From the NCBI GenBank assembly GCA_040756735.1, contig JBFLYC010000011.1, positions 1 through 64,000 of the forward strand: a stretch of DNA of 64,000 nt, given 5' to 3'. The stretch is from JBFLYC01 sp040756735 (GTDB lineage Bacteria > Bacillota > DSM-16504 > Desulfitibacterales > Desulfitibacteraceae). The number at the start of each line of letters is the position of its first letter. The first letter of the stretch is position 1. Of the stretch, positions 60,003 to 64,000 are shown in pieces. The position numbers and the translations under genes are program-made. Under the pieces are notes generated by a model. The model was not told the DNA's origin, did not search any database, and saw only the letters and a program-made list of their open reading frames with translations.

Positions 60003-60236
60003 TGCAAGGAACAGGAAAGTAAACAGCCTGACTTTTATACAGCGATTCTGGAAATGGTGAAAGCCAGGAAAAAGTTGCTGTTGAAAAATCACCTGGAAGC
60101 AGGCCCTTTGAAGTATCAGTAGGAGGGTCCGGGATGCATACCGTTAAAAATGCTTTTGAGTGGGTATTTAATGGTAAATACCTAATAAGGTGGTACCACG
60201 GGATCTCTCGTCCTTAAGGATGAGAGGTTTTTTATT
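60003..60236 (+). promoter_or_regulatory. T-box riboswitch leader of ileS
   Basis: The leader contains stem I ending near GAAGTATCAGTAGG with an ATC (Ile) candidate specifier at 60115-60117, the T-box core AAGGTGGTACCACG (60187-60200), and a terminator CTCTCGTCCTT/AAGGATGAGAG (60205-60226) with a T6 run. Uncharged tRNA-Ile should pair with the core and prevent termination. Confidence 0.93.
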
Positions 60237-60285
60237 AAGTTGAGGACATTCTTCTATTTTTATTTTAAAGAACGAGGTGTTGAAT

Positions 60286-63057
60286 ATGGCGCGTTACGAT
60301 GAAACTTTAAACTTACCAAAAACTGACTTTCCCATGAGGGCTAATTTGCCAAAGCGGGAAGTTGAGTTTCTTAAATTTTGGGAAGAGCAAAATATTTATA
60401 AGCAGGTCCAGGAAAAAAATAAAGATAAGCCTAAATTTGTTCTTCATGATGGTCCTCCTTATGCAAATGGCAGTATTCACTTGGGTACTACATTAAACAA
60501 AATTCTAAAGGATATCATAGTAAAATTTTATTCCATTTATGGTTATGATGCTCCCTATGTTCCAGGATGGGATACTCATGGTTTGCCCATTGAGCAGCAG
60601 GCCATAAAAAACTTGGGGTTGGATAGAACAAAAATAGGCGTTGTGGAATTTCGTAATCATTGCAGGGATTATGCTTTAAAATATGTTGATGTTCAAAGGG
60701 AGCAGTTTAAGAGGCTAGGAGTAAGGGGAGACTGGGAGAAACCCTATCTTACTTTAGCCCCTGATTATGAAGCAGTCCAGATTAAAGTCTTTGGAGACAT
60801 GGCTAAAAAAGGCTATATTTATAAAGGATTAAAGCCTGTTTATTGGTGTACTGATTGTCAGACAGCTTTGGCAGAAGCAGAAGTAGAGTATGGAGAAAAG
60901 AAGTCTCCATCCATTTATGTTAATTTTCAGGTAAAAAATGGAAAAGGTTTGCTAGATGAAGAAAACACCTTTGTAATGATTTGGACTACAACTCCCTGGA
61001 CTTTGCCCGCAAATGTTGCCATTTCCTTGCATCCTGAGTTTAAATATGCCTTAGTTGAAACTGAAAAAGGAAAGCTTGTAATAGCTAAGGAGCTTGTCAA
61101 AAGTGTGATGGAAAAGGTACAGATTGACTATCGTGTTCTTAAGGAGTTTAAAGGTATAGAATTGGAAGGTGTGGTTTGTTCAAATCCACTACTTAATAGG
61201 GATTCACTCCTTATATTAGGTGAGCATGTTACCTTAGAACAGGGAACAGGATGTGTGCATACTGCGCCAGGTCATGGCCTTGAGGACTTTGAAATTGGGC
61301 AGAAATATGAGCTGCCTGTTATTTCTCCTCTTGACGATAAAGGATGTTTTACTGCTGAAGGCAAACAGTTTGCCGGAATGTTTCACGATAAAGCTAACAA
61401 AGAGATTACTAAACAGCTTGCTGAGCAAGGGGATTTGTTTCACTTAGAATTTACAAAACACCAGTATCCTCACTGCTGGCGCTGCAAGTTGCCTGTAATA
61501 TTTAGGGCAACAGAGCAGTGGTTTGCTTCTATTGATGGTTTTAGGGAGGCAGCTTTAAAAGCGATTAAGGAAGTCCAATGGATTCCTGCATGGGGTGAAG
61601 ATAGGATCTATAGTATGGTAGCAGATAGGAGTGACTGGTGCATTTCCCGCCAGAGAACATGGGGCGTTCCCATACCTATATTCTATTGTAATGATTGTGG
61701 AAAAGAGATAATTAATGATGAAACCATTGAGCATATTCAAAAACTATTTAGACAATATGGATCAAATATATGGTATGAAAGACCTGCAGCCGAACTTCTT
61801 CCCGAAGAATTTACATGCCCAAACTGTGCTTCAGGTGAATTTAAGAAGGAAACTGATATTATGGATGTATGGTTTGATTCAGGGTCCAGCCATGAAGCAG
61901 TATGTACTTTTCATCCTGACTTAACATGGCCGGCTGATATGTACCTGGAAGGCAGTGACCAACATAGGGGTTGGTTTAATTCTTCGTTATCAACTGCTGT
62001 TGCTACCAGGGGAACTGCACCTTACAAGCAGGTTTTAACCCATGGGTATGTTGTTGACGAGAAGGGTAGAAAAATGTCAAAGTCCCTGGGGAACGGGGTA
62101 GATCCTCTTGAGGTTATTGAAGAAATGGGGGCAGACATTTTGAGGTTGTGGGTATCTTCAGCTGATTACAGGCGTGATGTTGCTGCTTCACCAGGAATTA
62201 TGAAGCAAATGACTGAGTCCTATAGGAAGATTAGAAATACTTTCCGGTTCTTGTTGAGCAACTTGTATGATTTTAAACCCGGAATTGATAATGTTAATTA
62301 TGAAAGCCTTTCAGAAATTGATCAATGGGCTCTGTTAAAACTACAAAGGCTGATAGATAGAGTGACCAATGCCTTTAAAAAATATGAGTTTCATGTTGTA
62401 TACCATAGTGTGCATAATTTCTGTATTGTGGACATGAGCGCTTTTTATTTAGATGTCTGTAAGGATAGGCTGTATACAATGCCGGCTGACCATATTTTAA
62501 GACGATCCACTCAGACAGTAATTTATGAAATCCTGAGTTCATTGGTACGGCTATTAATGCCTATTTTAGCTTTTACAACAGAAGAGGTTTGGAGTTATCT
62601 TCCTAAAAAAGATGGGGAGCCCATCAGCGTGCAGTTGACTGAATGGCCTCAAGTAATAGAAGGATACTTGGATGCAGACTTGGAAACAAGGTGGGAAAAA
62701 ATCTTGGAACTTCGTGAAGAAGTGGCCAAAGCTCTCGAGCTTGCAAGACAAGCACATGTCATAGGACATTCTCTGGATGCTGAAGTAGAAATTTTTGCGG
62801 ACAATGAACTATTAAAGAATTTAGAAGCAGTTAAAGAACCCTTAGATCAGATCTTTATAGTATCTGGTGTGCAGGTTAAAGAAAATACCGGAAAAATACC
62901 AGCAGGCGCCTATGTGCCTGAAGGGAAAGGTTTGGCGCTAGTGGTTAGAAAATCAACGGGAGAAAAGTGTGAAAGATGTTGGAAATATGACACTAGAGTT
63001 GGTTTTGACAAGGCTTTTAGTACCCTTTGTCCTCGATGTATAGGTGCTCTTAAATAG
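60286..63057 (+). CDS. ileS: Isoleucyl-tRNA synthetase
   Basis: IleS charges tRNA-Ile and edits Val-tRNA. The 923-residue protein has the class I signatures HLGT (HIGH motif, near residue 65) and KMSKS (near 597), an intervening editing domain (TTTPWTLPANVA; HTAPGHGLEDFEIG), an anticodon-binding helical domain, and the C-terminal zinc finger CERCWKYD...CPRC. The zinc finger and the overall form correspond to the bacterial, mupirocin-sensitive type. ATG 60286 lies after GAGGTG; a GTG nine bases before overlaps that site. It is controlled by a T-box. Confidence 0.97.
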   Translation: MARYDETLNLPKTDFPMRANLPKREVEFLKFWEEQNIYKQVQEKNKDKPKFVLHDGPPYANGSIHLGTTLNKILKDIIVKFYSIYGYDAPYVPGWDTHGLPIEQQAIKNLGLDRTKIGVVEFRNHCRDYALKYVDVQREQFKRLGVRGDWEKPYLTLAPDYEAVQIKVFGDMAKKGYIYKGLKPVYWCTDCQTALAEAEVEYGEKKSPSIYVNFQVKNGKGLLDEENTFVMIWTTTPWTLPANVAISLHPEFKYALVETEKGKLVIAKELVKSVMEKVQIDYRVLKEFKGIELEGVVCSNPLLNRDSLLILGEHVTLEQGTGCVHTAPGHGLEDFEIGQKYELPVISPLDDKGCFTAEGKQFAGMFHDKANKEITKQLAEQGDLFHLEFTKHQYPHCWRCKLPVIFRATEQWFASIDGFREAALKAIKEVQWIPAWGEDRIYSMVADRSDWCISRQRTWGVPIPIFYCNDCGKEIINDETIEHIQKLFRQYGSNIWYERPAAELLPEEFTCPNCASGEFKKETDIMDVWFDSGSSHEAVCTFHPDLTWPADMYLEGSDQHRGWFNSSLSTAVATRGTAPYKQVLTHGYVVDEKGRKMSKSLGNGVDPLEVIEEMGADILRLWVSSADYRRDVAASPGIMKQMTESYRKIRNTFRFLLSNLYDFKPGIDNVNYESLSEIDQWALLKLQRLIDRVTNAFKKYEFHVVYHSVHNFCIVDMSAFYLDVCKDRLYTMPADHILRRSTQTVIYEILSSLVRLLMPILAFTTEEVWSYLPKKDGEPISVQLTEWPQVIEGYLDADLETRWEKILELREEVAKALELARQAHVIGHSLDAEVEIFADNELLKNLEAVKEPLDQIFIVSGVQVKENTGKIPAGAYVPEGKGLALVVRKSTGEKCERCWKYDTRVGFDKAFSTLCPRCIGALK

Positions 63058-63125
63058 TCTTAACAGATTCCAGCTAACTGCAATTACCCATTAAATGAAT
63101 GAAGGAATCACCTCAAATAATGTTA

Positions 63126-63199
63126 GGGGACATACCCTCCAGGAGATGAGAAGTCTAGGGTTAACATCCCACTTCTAGTTCTGTATATGGTATGTCTCC
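63126..63199. repeat. GGGGACATACC-type palindromic repeat
   Basis: GGGGACATACC (63126-63136) and GGTATGTCTCC (63189-63199) are inverse repeats at 10 of 11 positions and enclose a second inverse pair around CTAGGG and CCCACTTCT. The gene-free stretch 63058-63382 holds this repeat, then a promoter at 63296-63324. Confidence 0.7.
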
Positions 63200-63295
63200 A
63201 GTTTAGAGCATTAGTTAGAGGTTTGAGCAAATGCCTTCAACTTTTTTGATGGGTATTTTTATTTTGGTCGGACATAATATTTTTAACTCAATGAG

Positions 63296-63324
63296 TTTAC
63301 ATGAGCTTAAAAAGTATATATAAT
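63296..63324 (+). promoter_or_regulatory. Sigma-A promoter of the ACT/PFL operon
   Basis: TTTACA (63296-63301), 17-bp spacer, and TATAAT (63319-63324). It lies about 60 bp before the ACT-domain gene, which starts at 63383 after AAAGGGGG. Confidence 0.75.
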
Positions 63325-63382
63325 AACAAAAATAACCATTAAAGAAATATAAAGGACAGTATAAAGGGGGAAAAAGTCTTCA

Positions 63383-63661
63383 ATGGAAAAGACAAAGGTG
63401 GTAATTACAGTAGTAGGTAAAGATAGAGTAGGAATTATAGCAGGTATTACAGGGGTTTTAGCTGCAAACAGAGTAAATATTTTGGATATTAGCCAGACAA
63501 TTATGCAGGACTTTTTTACCATGATTCTAATTGCAGATGATAGCAACTGTGCAGTTAGCCATGAAAAGTTAGTTGAGAATTTAGAAAAAATTGGATCAGA
63601 ACTGGGTGTAAAGATTACGGTTCAAAGAGAGGATGTTTTTAAATACATGCACAGAATCTAA
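63383..63661 (+). CDS. ACT-domain protein, UPF0237 family
   Basis: The 92-residue protein is one ACT domain of the UPF0237 type: KVVITVVGKDRVGIIAGITGVLAANRVNILDISQTIMQDFFTMILIAD. ACT domains bind amino acids or other small ligands and signal to enzymes; this family has no known ligand. It is nearly always paired with a PFL/DUF711 protein gene, as here (starting 17 bp later), which suggests the two act together. GGGGG precedes the ATG. Confidence 0.92.
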   Translation: MEKTKVVITVVGKDRVGIIAGITGVLAANRVNILDISQTIMQDFFTMILIADDSNCAVSHEKLVENLEKIGSELGVKITVQREDVFKYMHRI

Positions 63662-63678
63662 TAACGGGGGAATGAATA

Positions 63679-64000
63679 ATGCCTTTATATTTTAGTAGAG
63701 AAGAGATATTTGAAACAATTAGCATGATTCAAAATGAACACTTGGATATTCGAACAATCACTATGGGGGTTAGCTTAATGGACTGTCAGGAAATAACACC
63801 CCAAAAGACGGCTGATAAGATATATCAAAAAATAGTCCAGCTCTGTAGTAGACTGGTGGAAGTATGTGAAAACATAGAAAAAGATTATGGTATTCCCATT
63901 ATTAATAAAAGGATTTCTGTTAGTCCAATTTCCTTGGTCATGAAAAACGGCTCTATAGATGATTACATGTTGGCGGCACATGCACTAGATAGGGCAGCAG
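63679..64000 (+). CDS. PFL (DUF711/UPF0210) family protein, 5' part
   Basis: The first 107 residues are visible before the window end. They match the N-terminus of the PFL/DUF711 family (UPF0210, about 450 residues): REEIFETISMIQNEHLDIRTITMGVSLMDC, then YGIPIINKRISVSPISLV. The fold is related to pyruvate formate-lyase/anaerobic ribonucleotide reductase barrels, but there is no glycyl radical in this family, and the function is unknown. GGGGGAATG lies before the ATG. It is in an operon with the ACT-domain gene. Confidence 0.88.
   Translation, partial: MPLYFSREEIFETISMIQNEHLDIRTITMGVSLMDCQEITPQKTADKIYQKIVQLCSRLVEVCENIEKDYGIPIINKRISVSPISLVMKNGSIDDYMLAAHALDRAA

Overview
The window comes from an AT-rich, anaerobic, endospore-forming and flagellated member of the Firmicutes (Clostridia/Peptococcia grade). 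The sporulation genes (spoIIGA, sigE, sigG, spoIIR, an alpha/beta SASP), a Firmicutes-type mraZ-dcw cluster, an ileS T-box leader and an HdrABC-FlxABCD electron-transfer cluster together support this. Species cannot be named from the sequence alone. MurE carries the DNPR motif of meso-diaminopimelate-adding enzymes. Nearly all genes are on the + strand. No rRNA, tRNA, CRISPR array or complete insertion sequence was seen.

Region 1 (1-10362) is the downstream part of a flagellar/chemotaxis operon: a 5'-truncated flhA, flhF, flhG, a PilZ c-di-GMP receptor, sigma-28, a SwrB/DUF6115-like protein, an overlooked 74-codon membrane protein with a probable ATT start, a FlgF/FlgG-like rod protein, cheD, cheR, cheC, cheY, fliM and fliY. 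It ends in a bidirectional terminator shared with a convergent SASP gene. FlhA lacks its whole membrane half; the sequence at the left edge carries the start, ribosome site and promoter of a leftward gene, so an insertion or rearrangement into flhA is likely.

Region 2 (10374-30898) is metabolic and accessory: fdhD, a YflT-type stress protein, larA, a Na/Pi-cotransporter-like protein, then one tight operon hdrC-hdrB-hdrA-flxD-flxC-flxB-flxA for flavin-based electron transfer between NADH, ferredoxin and a disulfide-type acceptor. After it come a PHP phosphoesterase, a Ca2+/cation antiporter, RidA, YlbF, a Fur/PerR-type regulator with a perfect palindrome in front and two tiny metal-ribbon proteins behind, a MoxR/VWA pair, a TPR protein, a ROK kinase, a ThiF/MoeB-type enzyme and a small membrane exporter.

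Region 3 (30899-31748) has no gene. It holds a tandem array of a 31-bp repeat, an orphan perfect hairpin and a 10-bp-phased set of GTGG boxes that should be the MraZ operator.

Region 4 (31749-50880) is the division and cell-wall cluster: mraZ, rsmH, ftsL, a PASTA-tailed class B PBP, murE, murF, mraY, murD, ftsW, murG, murC, murB, murA, ftsQ, sbp, ftsA, ftsZ. A 176-bp palindromic MITE-like element separates murA from ftsQ.

Region 5 (50881-54930) begins with decayed ABC-transporter genes, then the sporulation block spoIIGA-sigE and sigG-spoIIR. A strong match to a sigma-F/G promoter lies before sigG. Region 6 (55021-63057) is the ylm/division cluster: ylmC, pgeF, a HlyD-like membrane protein, yggS, sepF, yggT, ylmH, divIVA, then T-box-regulated ileS. 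Region 7 is an ACT-domain gene and the start of a PFL/DUF711 gene cut by the window end. Small hairpin repeats with a GGGGACAT or GGGGACGGTTC core are scattered between operons throughout.
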